Source: Lactifluus volemus (lineage: Eukaryota > Basidiomycota > Agaricomycetes > Russulales > Russulaceae). From it: 64,000 bases of DNA. The stretch covers positions 620,001-684,000 of the forward strand of contig WTXI01000008.1 in NCBI GenBank assembly GCA_022376515.1, read 5' to 3'. Under the pieces are notes generated by a model, which saw nothing but the letters and a program-made list of their open reading frames with translations, was not told the DNA's origin and made no database searches. The position numbers and the translations under genes are program-made. The stretch's first letter is position 1. Every line of letters starts with the position of its first letter. Of the stretch, positions 25,441 to 39,600 are shown piece by piece.

Positions 25441-25620
25441 ATAGTTGAATCTCTCATAACCCATAGTGATCCGTGGACACCTGGGGCTGTGGGTTATGAG
25501 GGATTATGGGGTATGAGGGATGCCAATGACCCTGCGAACCAACTTGGTAGACAAAAATTGTATGGTATATGAGGGATTATGCGTTATGAGAGCTATGGGT
25601 TATGAGAGCTTCAACTGTAT
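25441..25620. mobile_element. 180 bp MITE-like element with ~25 bp terminal inverted repeats
   Basis: Left end 25441-25466 (ATAGTTGAATCTCTCATAAC...) and right end 25593-25620 are near-perfect inverted copies. Copy B lacks the insertion: its CCACAATGCTACAGTTAAATGG is contiguous. TA flanks both ends. The interior repeats TATGAGGGATTA-like blocks. Confidence 0.8.
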
Positions 25621-25969
25621 AGCTAAATGGCCAGGGAGAACACCGGGTAAGTCGGCGATCAGACGACTGTCAGATCGACTTGTGTGCTAACGCCAGCAAT
25701 CAACAACCTTGACAGATGTTCATTTGCGGGCGCGCCCGGGGTTAACCCTATATAGACACGAGCACAATTTCTTGACCAGAACAAGTCGTCCCTAGACGGC
25801 GGACAAAATCCGACTACGAAAATGCCATACATCTTCAGACTCAGAAATTCCAATTCGCGCTAATAGGGTTCCAGGGATAGTGGATCAGATGGCATCCTAG
25901 CCATTGATCAGAGGCTACAAAAATCAACAGGGATGTGGAGTATCATGACTAGCACTATACCGGCTTTGG

Positions 25970-26770
25970 CTATGTCATGATCAATAGACATTGGACGTCA
26001 CTCTGCTCGCGCTCCGTCAATGCGGAGGCGCGCACATGTGTGTGCCTGAAGGCAGTTTCTATTTTCTTAGGGACGACATCAAGTCGTAACGACTCTCGTT
26101 CAAGTAATGCACCAGACAGGTTCAGGTCAGTGTCGAGGGCGTAGAGGCCCGAAATGAGCAATGATAGCCGGCGAGGTTCAAGGTCCAGGGTTGCGGACGA
26201 TATCATGGTACGGGGTCTGGCAGATGTTGACGTGTTGGTAAAAAAAACAAAATAAGTCTGAAAAATGCGCACAAGTTTGGCACGTGGGCAATTCCGCAAA
26301 CTGTTATCCTGTGTCCACGCAAGTAGGCGTCTCGAGAGCACTGGTATTATGCCTGGGGCTGAACCTTCTGACAGTGTGTTGCTAGCGAAAACAAGTTTCT
26401 TTGAACCATTGACGCCTGATTGAGCAACGGAACTATCGGCAACGTCCTCGATGAGCTTCTTGGTCGAAATTTTCTCTGAGCGTGCACGATAAGGTGGGAA
26501 CAGCGTGGCTGGAACGGCGACTAGTCGCGTTCAAGGGTTCCTTTCGAGGCAATGTTTGGTGCACCAAACACGCGGGAAAGTAAAAATGAATTTTTGGCCT
26601 CGATCGGCTGCAGCGCAAATTCAGGATCGTGAAGAACGAATTGAGTAGATAGGATAAGGGGGAAATGGAAATTCCGAAGCGGGTTGGTTACTTCGCCTCC
26701 CGCATCCGGTCATTTGCGATCAAAAATAATGACAGGACGTACCTATCAGAACGCTCTTGAACACGACATT
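25970..26770 (-). pseudogene. PIH1-domain protein relic (copy C)
   Basis: Matches the C-terminal exons of copy B: TMISSATLDLEPRRLSLLIS, then ...DQCLLIMT-like end with stop at 25970. Indels in the middle (for example within the region of GTLEPR and the TAD linker) break the frame. The N-terminal exon is separated from it by the 27090-27618 insertion and is itself heavily deleted. Confidence 0.75.
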
Positions 26771-27089
26771 CTTCGATCTGTGGCCTTTTGATGATGGGTG
26801 ATAAATACAATCGAAAATAAGGGCTGGGTTTCCCGCTGAGGAATGAAGCGAGTTGGAGAATACTAACGGTCGAGTGACGATGGGGAGGGACGAAAGATGT
26901 AGGAAGGCTTTGTGGGGATAGCTATTTTTAATCAGCCTCCGATTACCGTAATCCCAGTTACGCCAGAGTAATTGAAGGCCCCACGGATCATACTATAATG
27001 AAGCTTGATGGGCCTGACGCTCATGCCTTGAGGCTACTCAGGGGTCTATACCCAAGGCACAGAAAAAAGAAGACTAACTTAGCACTCTA

Positions 27090-27618
27090 CGATGAAGTCT
27101 GGTCCACTCGGCGCAGACTCACTCGACGGTCAGGATTTTGCCTTAGCAGACGTTTCGATCTCCGCTTAGTTGTGTGGGGGGTGCCCAAGTGAGGACGCAC
27201 GCGTGATTGTCATTGAAAAGTTATCTTTGGATGATATAGTACTGTTTTTTTCAAGGCTGAAAGGATGTGAGTTGTTAGTTAAGGAGGGAATTGGTATTGA
27301 CTTCTGAGTCTGTGGGAGGTGCAGTGGCTTTGCGGGTGTACTCGCCCGTGCTATTCATTTGGAATTTCATAAACTGTCAGTGTATTCAACTTCCGACCCC
27401 GCAGACGAACCATATTTGGGATGCTCATCACTGATGACATTCTACCACCACTGTTATTCCATATCTTGCTATCTTTCAGGTTATATGTATAAGGTGCTAT
27501 TATAGTTCCAAGGATCATTCATTATTAGCTCTGGTTCGAGGTACAGAGCCTTATCAGTTGTTATCGCTGACTGTACGGGAAACTCTGCCAACCGCCGAGT
27601 GGACCAGACACCATACTG
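27090..27618. mobile_element. 529 bp non-autonomous TIR element, TA target duplication
   Basis: TA dinucleotides flank it at 27088-27089 and 27619-27620. The ends are inverted repeats sharing the 18-mer GTCTGGTCCACTCGGCGG-like core (left ~27097-27113; right, complement, near 27592-27609). Copy B has an uninterrupted ACTAACGCTATACCTTTGTC at the same point. There is no transposase inside. TA target plus TIRs suggest a Tc1/mariner-type MITE. Confidence 0.8.
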
Positions 27619-27808
27619 TAGTACCTTTGTCACTATTCAGACAAAGACGGGTATTCTGTCCGCTCTTCAAGCCCATTTAGCGGCTGGGGGTAACAAGCTT
27701 TACTGCTCTTTTTACGCTATCGAGAGGTGGGGGAGCGGAACCTGAACCTGGTTTTGGACTGACTGGTCACGTTTGAAGATGAGGTCATGAAGATGAGGTC
27801 ATAAAATA
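27619..27808 (-). pseudogene. Deleted PIH1 exon 1 relic (copy C)
   Basis: Corresponds to 20440-20766 of copy B (shared GTCCGCTCTTCAAG and GAGAGGTGGGGGA) but has lost over 100 bp in several pieces. It also carries a local 14 bp direct duplication (GATGAGGTCATGAA / GATGAGGTCATAAA). Confidence 0.75.
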
Positions 27809-27854
27809 TTTATTTGAATTTACTGCTTCTTCGCAAACTAAATTTTACTTTGCC

Positions 27855-29488
<1,634 letters not shown>

Positions 29489-29713
29489 AAAGAACGTTCC
29501 TAGTATTTACGTGGTGGTTAGGTGTGTCATGTCATTTTCGTCCTCAAAACCTGTGTCCGAATGTGTTCGTTACGACACTGGATGTTTCGAAAAAGGGATG
29601 AAACGGACGTCGATACATAGCGTTCTATGGACTAGAGATACAAATGTAAGCTGTGTACGGCTCGTTTTGAAATACATAAAATATGGCCAGGTGCTCAAAA
29701 GCGTGGATGAAAT

Positions 29714-32700
29714 TTAAGCTTTACTAGTAGTTTGTTTGTTCTCCTGGTCTGCCTTGCTCGAAGCGGAATCTATACGCCACACGTGCAGGATCTCGTCGAG
29801 AGAACGCATCGCCCACCCGGAGCCAAGCGTCGTCGTCATTTGTGTACCTGTAGCATGAAGCACCTCGCGTACACCACGTTCCAGTGCCGCCGCGTCGCCA
29901 CCCGACCCGTCCGGCGGAGGCAGTTCGACACAAGCGGCATGCGCGCGCTGTGCCAGGCCTTGCAACACCCCGAGAAGTGTAGAGACGGGAACGTTATTCC
30001 GAAGTAGGTACCACGCGATCGCGCCCGCGCCGACGACGTCCACTACGGCCGTCGGTATCGACTCACCGCGCGCGTATGCTCCGAGGGCATTCAGGAACGC
30101 CGGGTCAGTCCGGACCGCTTCCAGCTGCTGGTCCAGCGCATACAACGTTCCGGATAACGTGCCATCTCTAATCAGTGGCGTGCGAGGGTTATTTTCGCTC
30201 TTTCCGCTGAATCGCCTCTCGTAAACCTTGCCGTAAAAGTCGGCGGCAAAACGCAGGTCTTGTAGCCGAAGATGAAAGTAGCGCGAGGAAGGCTTCATGA
30301 CGCGATAGCGGTACAGCAGGAGGTGGGACTGAAGCGTTTGCGGTTTATCTTGCAGTATGCTGTCGAGCAGACTGGCACGACAGTATGCGTTGAACAGCTG
30401 TTCTGGGGCCGTCTCGAAATCATTCCGGCAAAAGTGATCGGCAAACGCCAGGAAGAACGGGTCGATGGAAAAGGAAGAGATGAATTGGCTGAGGTCACCA
30501 GCAGGATGCCCGTTCGTATCTGTGAGCCGTGGGAAATCGAGGGTAGCAGCGTCGCCAGAGGATGATCCCGAGCGTACGAGAAGGCTGCGGCTGCCCTTGG
30601 GGTCTTCTAGATAGCTCAAGAATGCCGTTCGGCGCTTGACGTAGATCGTCTGGCTGCGAAGAAGCGAAACCTTGTGCCGCTGGACATTTGCAAGGTCAAG
30701 GTAAAATGGCCAGTACCTGGGTGTATCGACACGGATGGAGAGGACCTTGTCAAAGTCGGGGATAAGAGTAGGCGAAATCAGCTGAGCCATTTCGACATCC
30801 GGGCCTTCCTTGACCTTGATCTTGACAGGAAGGTAAACGATTTCTTTTGTGTCGACATCGCGGGCAATGAGACACCTCGGTTCGACGGCCAACACCCACA
30901 AATGACGTAATGCTTGTAGGTATGACTTGTTGTCCGAGGACACGGGCGCAAACCGGGGAAAAAAAGCAGCAACCAAACATGCGATGGCCGCGTCTGAGCA
31001 CCCTAACGTGTATCTACCTCCACCTAGGAACAGAAGGCCGAGGGACATGTGGGTAGCCATGTGGGTTCCGTAGCGCATTGCCTGATTGTACATGCCGTAC
31101 GAGTATCGGAGCCTCCGAAGACAATTGATTTCTCCCGTACCTGCCATCACGATGTTCAACGAGATGGATATCAGATTTAGCCCATCGCGAATCGCATGTC
31201 GCTTGATCTTATGGTCATAAGCAGGCCCTGTACGGATAACCCTTGTCAAAGACATGGAGGTTAACCATGTTGTGCCGAACTTACCATTAGTGTACGCCAT
31301 GCGGCTAAACGTATCGTAATAGTTGATAAGTAGCAGGTACGGTTCTTCCCTTGCAGTACCCGCATACTTGAGTGCTATCGCGAAGCAACATCCCGCGATT
31401 ATGTTATAAAACGCAAGGTCGATGGCATCATCGATCGTCTTGCCCTGCCCTCGTTCGTCCAGAGCTTTGATGATGTAAGGTGGAAGTTGTGCATCGACCC
31501 ACTCCCGAGTAGCAGTGATACGATCCCAGAGGATCAGATTTCGAGACAATGTACGCAACAGCAACAAGTTGGGTGGGATACGGTTTAGGGCTATGATAGT
31601 ATCTGGGATAGTAAATATGTCAGCGACTTCTTGACTCTCAGTTCTGAGATACATAAACCCAAGGGCGATCGTGGCCGCTGGTGAAGTAAGGTTGATGTCG
31701 AAGCCCTCTCGCGCACGTCGGCCACGCATATGAGTGGGAGCTTCCCCGTGGATGAGGATTCGGAGTTCCGAGACAAGTGCCTCATCCGCAGGTACCCGCA
31801 CGACAGAGCCCGCGCCCAACGTGACCATTCCAAAGGCGAGCGCTGCAGCCATGGCATAAGCTTCGCGATGCTCGTTGCTGAGGTCCGGCTGGGTAAGGTC
31901 ATTGCGACTGATTTGTTTGAGGCAGACTTCCGCCATCCGTCGGTTTTTCGAGCCCATGTATAGGAGACCGAGGCCAACCAAACCCGCTGCTTGGGTTATT
32001 AAAGGAACGTTGAGATCTATCGTCGGGGTAGGGAGAAGCGCGGGTGTGTGAACGGCAAGTAGCTTGGTCACGTGTCTGTTCCCACTGCCGACGTTGGCTG
32101 CGGATAGACCAAGTAATATCCCAATGGACGTCAAGTCATGTTTTGGTGTCAAATATCCAAAGGTGTGCCAGGTTAACATTTCCCGTAGATGACCAGTCAG
32201 TCCTAATCCGTATAGAAAACCTGCGTGTTCTGGGGTCAACTCAGAGGGCCTATTAAACTTGATCCACGAGCTTTCGATAATAGTTGAGGAAGGAGAAATC
32301 CTCAGTGCCGCAGCGACGCCATTGTGGAAGTCTCCCCAATTAAGGCTGTCCAGAGGAATTTTGTTTGGCTCCGGAGCTATAGTTACATTTTGCGGCTGAA
32401 GGTGGATCGAAAACTCGATTCTTGGGATGGCATAAGCCTCTCGAGTTACAGTAGGAACAGATCCGAACGTGAACAAGGCCCGGCCCAAGGGTAAAGCAAG
32501 CGTTCTTTCTGCGATTCGGAGGACATGGTTCTGTTGTTCCTTCGCCTGGTCATGCTCGCTGTGGGGTAAAATCAGGTCAACTCTGGCACCAGTAGATCGT
32601 ATTCGTTCAGGAACACACCTGAGCTCAGGACGTTCGATCATCCTAACTGTTGGGATCTCCGAAGATCGCAGCATCCGCGCGACCTCATCCAGTCGTTTGT

Positions 32701-35700
32701 CTTGACCAAATCTGATGCGTGTAAAATCGTCGATATTCAACTCCACGCCCGAGCTCGCACCGACTTCTCCCGCAGCCGCGGAAGCCGCTTGGTAAACCAG
32801 TGATCGTATGCTCGGCCGTTGGGGGTTACCCTAATGATGTCCTTAATTCAAGGTTCCGTAGTCATCAGGGCGGGTCGCTTACCAAAAACGCCTTGACAGG
32901 TCGATAGCCGTTCGTATTCAATTCGCTAGGGTTGACGTTTGCACCCTCGGCCAAGTCATTCCGGCCGACAAACTCGTATGCAGCGGTCGGCCAGTCCTGG
33001 CGGGGAGCCAGCTGACATATCCTTGCAGCTTCTCCAAGTGGAGCTGCGAGCCCAAGAGGCAAACCGTTGAGGAACGCAGGGCCAATTCCGTGGCCGACCA
33101 TTAGATGCATAGCATTCTCTGCCCGCTTTCTGCTGTCTTCAACCGTCTTGTCTGCAAGGCACCGGTAGATCAGAGTGAGTTGACGCAGATACGCGAGCGG
33201 CTCAAGTGTCCCGTACGCGTAGCCAGGAGAAAGCTTGAACTGTGATGCGAGTTTTCGGATATCGTACCAAGGTAACTTCCAGTCTGGGTTGTTGATCCTT
33301 CCGTAGAACATGGCTGTCATATCCGGAGGCCAAACAGGTAAGCGATCATCGACAAGTGTGGAATCTGCGGGTGCGTCAGTGAGTATACCCTTCTCGTCCA
33401 GCCAGAGAATACGTACGATTCACCCAACCCGACGTCACGTTTGGGCAGAAACGCTTCCAGTAGTCAGTCCACTCTGGCCGAATGATACTCGCGATGAGAC
33501 ACATCAGACCCGCCAGGCGATGAACGTCATCATGCCGATGGATCATAAGACGAAGGTCTTCGCCTAACATATGCAACGCATTAAGTATAGGAGCGAGGAG
33601 AGCATGAGGTCGTTTGTGTATAGCCAGGGGCTTCCGAGAGGAACGCTGCGGGAGCTGTAGATTTGAGAGTACAACATCGTCCTCGAGGCGTTCGCGGGAA
33701 GCCGAATAGGCCAGGCGTTCCCATGCATCGCTAGTTTTGGTTCGTTCCGTCGGATCAGATTCGATTTCGAGTATCGACAGCAAGGCCTTCTTGAAGCATT
33801 CGAATTCCGTTTCGGGGTCACAACTCAGTCGACGAGATCTCCATGCATCCGTGAAGGTCACGTGCAGTCCAAAGAACCAGTCTGCAGGTAAGGTAAGTGC
33901 GAGAACTTCCAGGCACTGCTTCGTAAGCAAATCCTTGGGTGTGAAATCAATTGAGGCCCGAGATACACTACCATCGATCAATTCAATGGTGACAGTAGAC
34001 CGGATCGGGTCTCTAAGAGCGACGACCCTGTTGGATACCACTGCGGTGCTCGACCCATCCACCTCCATCGGCCCTGCTGACGACGAGGGACGTCCACCTG
34101 GAGAGAAATGAGGAATAGCACCGGTGACTCCTACTTTTGACGCATTATATTTCCGTAATCCATGGGTGAGTATGGTCAAAGCGCCATTGGGCTCGGCAAC
34201 GAGAAGATCATCGACGTTAGATCTCATAATACGCATGGGTGCCACCGATACCGCAGTATGTTCTCCGATTGGGGACACTTCCAAAGTTTTATCTGAACTT
34301 TTGGTAACAGATAGGATCGTTACTATTTTGGATGCTGGGCGACAAACGCCAAGGAAAGCGCGATCGACTTGACCGTCGAAGCGCTGATCGAAAACTGAGA
34401 TTGTTACTTTTGGCCAGTCGGTAGACCTATGTTAAGCGGAAAAGAAATCAAATCAAGGCAGCATGAAGTAAAGTTTGGGGGTACCCACTCGTCCTCAGTC
34501 AGCTCCATAGTGTATAGTCTGGTAATCCAGTGAGTAGAGCACATGCGAGTATAGTCGGCCGGCCTCAGGGGAACATCGGGCTCCGCCCTACCACCAAGAA
34601 CCATGCGATTTATGTCAAAACTCGGCTTATCTCTCCGGAGAGGAGACAGATCCTCATGTAGCAGAGGTAGCTGGGTCCTCGATGTCCCTGCAGCCATAGA
34701 GGACATGCTTGGCATGGGAACGATCGGGGCATGATGTCGATTGTATGGAACAGGGAATGTTTCCATAAGACGATCCTCGGAGGGAGGTTGTGATTGCCAC
34801 GCGAACCCTTCCTTGCCAACTATGGTTTGTCGTTGGTTGTCGGGCGCACCGGCAGCCATCGAGGCCCGCTTTTTGCGGAATCGAGATTGTGCCAGAGAAA
34901 AGGGTATGTCCCCGAGTTTCATGTAGGCATACCTCCAGACACTTAGCTGGCGCCGCTCTGGGTGGACCGTAACAAGAAGGTCGCTATCTTCTCCATGACC
35001 TCGATGAGATACCCAGATGATGACTTCGCCGGCTGAAAGAGGCTCCGAGGTGTGACCGGACGAGTCGTCATCGTGATTCAGGGAAAGCGGGACGGAATGA
35101 AATCCACCAACGATGTCAGCGGCGTGGTCAACGACGGTAGCTTCTGCCAGTGGGCTTATGAGAGAAAAGACAGTGGGAAGGATTTCATCCCCTGTCAGTT
35201 TCGCTTCTTGAACTTCCATCGGCTCCAAAACGCGCTGAATGATGACGCCATGTGGATACAAAGGCCACGCTTTGCGCACGATGAAGGGCAGAGAGAACGT
35301 ATACTCGACACCATCCCTTAGGTATATCCACCCGACGCTGCGAAGAAAGACGAAAGTCGCACGCACTCGAGTCTCTGGTTCGATCTCTCGCCTGCGCTCT
35401 TGTTCGGCGGCCCTCTCAAAGGGACCAAAGGTAGCCCGGGTACGATTGTCACTTTCCCGTTCGCGCGAGAATCTAGGGTTGGTGTCGTTCGTATAATGAC
35501 CCGAGGATGGTGAAGTTGGAACGGCGCCAGCTTGTTGAAGCCAGCCATTGCAAGCCCACTGCACGGGCTGTCCTTCATGGGAGAACGACCACTGCTTCTG
35601 AATGACACCGCCAACGCACAGGATGACCCGTTCCTGGTCCCACTGTAACTCTTCCAGTAGTACCTCATCCTCGGTTTCATTGGCATCGTAGAATGCCGAG

Positions 35701-35862
35701 TGTTGCCAATCTCGGTCGAGATTTGAACCTCGAAGAGCGGAACGAATAGAACGCAACAAGGTCGACTCTTGAGCAGGATTTTCGAAGTTGAGCGGTGGTC
35801 GGAGGTAACGAGTGTTCATGGCGAACCCTGGTAATTCAGACCGAGCTTCCGGTCTACTCATC
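29714..35862 (-). CDS. APC1: Anaphase-promoting complex subunit 1
   Basis: Largest scaffold subunit of the APC/C ubiquitin ligase. Four long exon blocks run right to left. 35862-34404 holds the N-terminal beta-propeller part (GWIYLRDGVEYTFSLPFIV, AWPLYPHGVIIQRVLEP). 34284-33376 holds the middle region. 33320-32865 holds LPWYDIRKLASQF and AENAMHLMVGHGIGPAFL. 32800-29714 holds the PC-repeat domain, with LTPEHAGFLYGLGLTGHL, DLTSIGILLGLSAANVGSGN and VTKLLAVHTPALLPTP. The 32.8 kb join restores ...SIRSLVYQAASAAAG into ELNIDDFTRIRFG. Total is roughly 2000 residues, normal for the family. The start is either MSRPEARS (35862) or MNTRYLR (35819). No frame damage seen. Confidence 0.9.
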
Positions 35863-35984
35863 GATATATTAGAACTCAACACCGAACATTTGACAGGATA
35901 TCCACATTCACCAAACTGCCTATGGAAAGCCCTGACTACTCTGACGTGGTATTGCAAGTCGATAGGAAGGGGGCTCAGCACAGT

Positions 35985-36157
35985 GGATAAAATGTGGAAG
36001 TCATGTCCTGTCACAAACCCGGAACGCGTCAGTCACAACGACGCGTCTTGCCTTCGGACACCACTATATGCGGCCATTGACGGAGAATCACATACAACTT
36101 TCGCGGTTACTCTGTCGGTACGGTGCAGAAGTGGATGTTCGAGGAAAATGCAGTTAT
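35985..36157 (+). pseudogene. Ankyrin-repeat fragment of the NLR family
   Basis: 36045-36155 aligns with the first ankyrin repeat of the NLR genes (44565-44665). It shares CGGACACCACTATATGCGGC and GTGCAGAAGTGGAT, with one inserted base that shifts the frame after GGAGAATCACA. It sits directly upstream of APC1 and ends at a poly-C run. It is a dispersed relic. Confidence 0.7.
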
Positions 36158-36159
36158 AA

Positions 36160-36178
36160 CCCCCCCCCCCTCCCCCCG
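36160..36178. repeat. Poly-C tract
   Basis: Eleven C, one T, six C. It joins the ankyrin relic to the VPS16 relic. Confidence 0.9.
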
Positions 36179-36206
36179 TCGTAAATGTTGACCCCCTTAT
36201 GTGCAC

Positions 36207-36484
36207 CTGAAACTACACGCAGTCCGATCGGGTACGAGGCATTCGTGAGACATCTCATTGAGAAAGGGCACGCGAAGGAAATCGTTAGTTTCGTGCAGCG
36301 TTGTGACGCAAACAAGCGCGTTGACCTCTATGTCAAGCGCGGAGAGTGCCAGCTAGAGTGCGTATATCTTTTCGTTGGTTCTCCCTCAAGTTACTAATTG
36401 GGGCGGTGCAGGAAGTTACGTGCTTCTTGTCCCAATTCATTCATCGCCCAGGAATTGGATCAAATCGCATCTGCGATGAAGTGA
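36207..36484 (+). pseudogene. VPS16: 3' end relic of VPS16
   Basis: Reads SPIGYEAFVRHLIEKGHAKE, then FVQRCDANKRVDLYVKRGE. After an intron with GTGCGT...GTGCAG it continues KLRASCPNSFIAQELDQIA-SAMK and stop at 36482-36484. This is the C-terminus of Vps16, a core subunit of the HOPS/CORVET vacuolar tethering complexes. Everything upstream is missing; the poly-C and ankyrin fragment take its place. The stretch between VKRGE and KLRAS is also shorter than usual. I take it as a gene relic; a full copy is expected elsewhere in the genome. Confidence 0.75.
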
Positions 36485-36685
36485 ACCCCAAGTCTTACAT
36501 CCTTATCGTTAGGCTACCATGGTTCGCTCATCCTAAGTAACGCGTGACGAATCCCCGACGCCGCATTCGCTTTAGATTATCTCTATTCCCTCGTCTCTGA
36601 AGAAGATCGACAGTATGCATACCAAAGAAGAACACATCCCACCAAAACCCATCGAGAAAACAACATCCATATTTTACACTGCCCA

Positions 36686-39600
36686 TCATCCTTGTTTCGA
36701 CTTGGACGAGCGCATGCTTCCACGGACCTGGGATCGGTCGTCCTCATCACCCACATCCGTCCCGTGGCTAAGCTCATCGAACGAATAAGGCAGAGGAACC
36801 TCCCGCGTGATGCGATACTGGTCCATGTTGCCAAGGTGCTCATTCTCTAAGCGGTCTGTCCCGTTTGGACATTCCCTCAGTCGGCAAGGCAAGCAAATAG
36901 CATAAAAAAAGACGAGAAAAGACGTACAGACATTCCACTGACAACGTCGCAGTACTTCGAGAAGCGCTGCTATCCACGTGCGAAGAGCGAGGCTCGGTCC
37001 GCGTTTTGGTATGTATATCACCCAAATGAAACGAATGAGAACGTTGGTGATCTGCATTCGCACGTCAGTCAAGCAATCCTTCTTGGGAGTTATGGATCCC
37101 TTTACGATGGCAAGGTAGTAGAACTGTGTGTAGTAGTGTCACTGTCAGTGGGGTACATAACTGACGATGTGGTGGAACACACTGGAATGGAACTCGAGTA
37201 GAGAAGCTCGTGACGCAGAAACTTGAAGCGAGCATGTGGACGCAAAAGAGACCAATCCATAAGTAAATCCTAGCATCTAGCAGTCAGCCATTGATTATCG
37301 CCTGAGATATTGAACTTGCCCATGATGAGGCATATATTGAATAAATGGTCCCGAGAAGGCAGAAAAACACGAAACTCGTGCCACGACCAGCACCTTTCAA
37401 ATGCGTCAATATTATCGACAGGGACTACTTCATGAAAAATTGCGCACCGTGATGTCGCCACAAATAGTAGCACAAGTAATACACGATCCCGGTGAGGTAC
37501 TTGCCTGCCTAAGAATGACCTGATTAAGTTCAATGGCTCCGCAAAGGAAGGGACTGGAACGCACATTAACCAAATGGGTGATCAGTTGAGAATCCCACCA
37601 ACGCCGAATGCTCTGTGCAAAGCGGGCCACAAACGGTAACACGCCGAGGACTAAAGGTATACCCCAGAGGGCCGGGTGACCGCACTTATGTATCGAGTTG
37701 GAGTGGAACCCTCGGGCATAAGAACACGCGACAAAGTAGCTATTGCCGAGAGAAAACGCCAAGGAGCATAGCTGGTCTCTGGAGCGGTAGAGAGTATTAA
37801 CGATCAAAAGCTTCATGAGTCACAGAACGGGCGCACCCGAGCCAGAAGTCTGCGAACTGAATCGCACACCACTATCAGAGAGAGGCGAAGGGGGAAAAAT
37901 TTGTGATAAGTGGCCCACCTCTACCCGACTGGATCCACTCCTCAGAAGCCGAGCCACTTCACGGAGGAACCACCACCGGCTTGCGCGGGACATGACAGGG
38001 AAGGGGTTGACCAACAGCACCACAACAAAGAGCAGCCAGATCATAGGCCATGTCCAGGGTTGGATGGTTGGAACCCCTACACGAGCAAAGGAGAGCCAGA
38101 AGGCCCAGCAAAGGGTGGCGAAAGCAATGCAAGGTATCTACAACAAGTCATTGTTTAGACTCTTACACGTGTCAGTGAGCCAATTTACCTCAAAGTACTC
38201 CCGATGATCAAGACGTGTTCTAATATCCAACTCTGTATATTTTATCGAGGACGATTAGATATAGAGACGAAGTTACGGGACTCCTCACCGAAGATGAAAA
38301 CGTAATTGACCCTCGAAGCATTCCAAATTAAGAGATTTGTGCCCACAAGGACCGCAAAAAGGCTGGGAACCTGGAAGATCCCATAAATATACAGAAGGTT
38401 TTCCCATGATGGTATAGCAGATCGCGTTTGTTGCCGGAAGCCTGAAGGATTTGAGCGAACGAACATTCCAAAACACTTGAGAACTTACAGCGCACGATTC
38501 CATCAATGAGGGCAGGAAATGCAAGACCAAGCGCGAGGCCTGCGCGGAAGGTGCTTGAATGGTGAGTCTTGTGAGAGGACACCGCGCGCAGGTGGACCAG
38601 GGCATTCTTCCTGTCACCCTTCGCTGTGTGAGACATTATGAGAAGACAAACGTCGTCTTCGAAGATAGTCTCACCAAACCGAGTTGTGAATAGATCTTCC
38701 ATCTCTTTTAAAAGCTCTTGCACTAAATAGTCGGAGGTGAAAGTGCATGGATCAACCTATGATAACAGACGATCAATGACTTTGTGGAAAGGAAGGGAGG
38801 ACTGACCTTTTCCTTCATGTATATATCTTGTACCAGAACCTAGAGCCATGGCCTCAGAAGTATCGATATGGCCGAGCTGGATGACTATACCTACCCCAGT
38901 TACTTTCTCAAACTTCTTGAGCGCCTTTCGAAAACCAGTGATATTCAGAATCTGCCTCCTTTTGTCAGCTTTCAGAGAACTAACAGTTGATAGTAGTCAT
39001 ACACGATAATTATTGAGGACCTCGAGTGCGCGGTAGTGCTCTGTCACAGCACGCTTGAGCTGCCTGCGAGCGCGCAGGTACTCATCTGGATTAAGCCTTG
39101 CCCCGCCCGCAAGACGATGTGTATGAGGTTCCACTTCTGTGTCAGCGGTGTGGCCTTCGATCGGACCCAAAGTGTCCAACTGAGCTGACGTGCGCGAACG
39201 ATCCCGCTTGGGGCCATTTGACCTAGCGAACGCAAGAAAAGCCATAGTAGACGTAGCAAGACGATCCTCTGGGTGAGCTTCCTTTGTCGAGAATGCCCGC
39301 CTGGTCAGCAGCGCATACATGAGATGATTGAAGACTAGTCACATGGAACAAACGCCGGTGATCTTTCAACTCCTCGAGTTGCTCCCGAAGTTCCAAGCTG
39401 CGCGCGCGGGCTTCAGCCTCCCTCTCGATAAAGAAATGCTCAACCTTAGAAATCTCTAGATCGAACTTATTGAAAAATTCGAGCTCGACAGGCGACATAG
39501 GCTCAAGAATTTCCGAAAGCGTGAGTGGACGCGAACGTGTAGAAGATGACAGAGACGGTGTTTTCAGAACTAAAAAGAAACCGTTCAGAAAAGACGTGAG

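Larger units (their letters stand above)
21885..27808. repeat. Segmental duplication copy C
   Basis: Same orientation as copy B and colinear with it from about 15240 to 20770, but interrupted by two terminal-inverted-repeat elements (25441-25620, 27090-27618) and many small indels. Confidence 0.85.

Noticed and set aside
36160..36178. Poly-C tract as a functional signal
   Set aside because: More likely a junction or sequencing artefact of a homopolymer; no known role in fungi at such a site.
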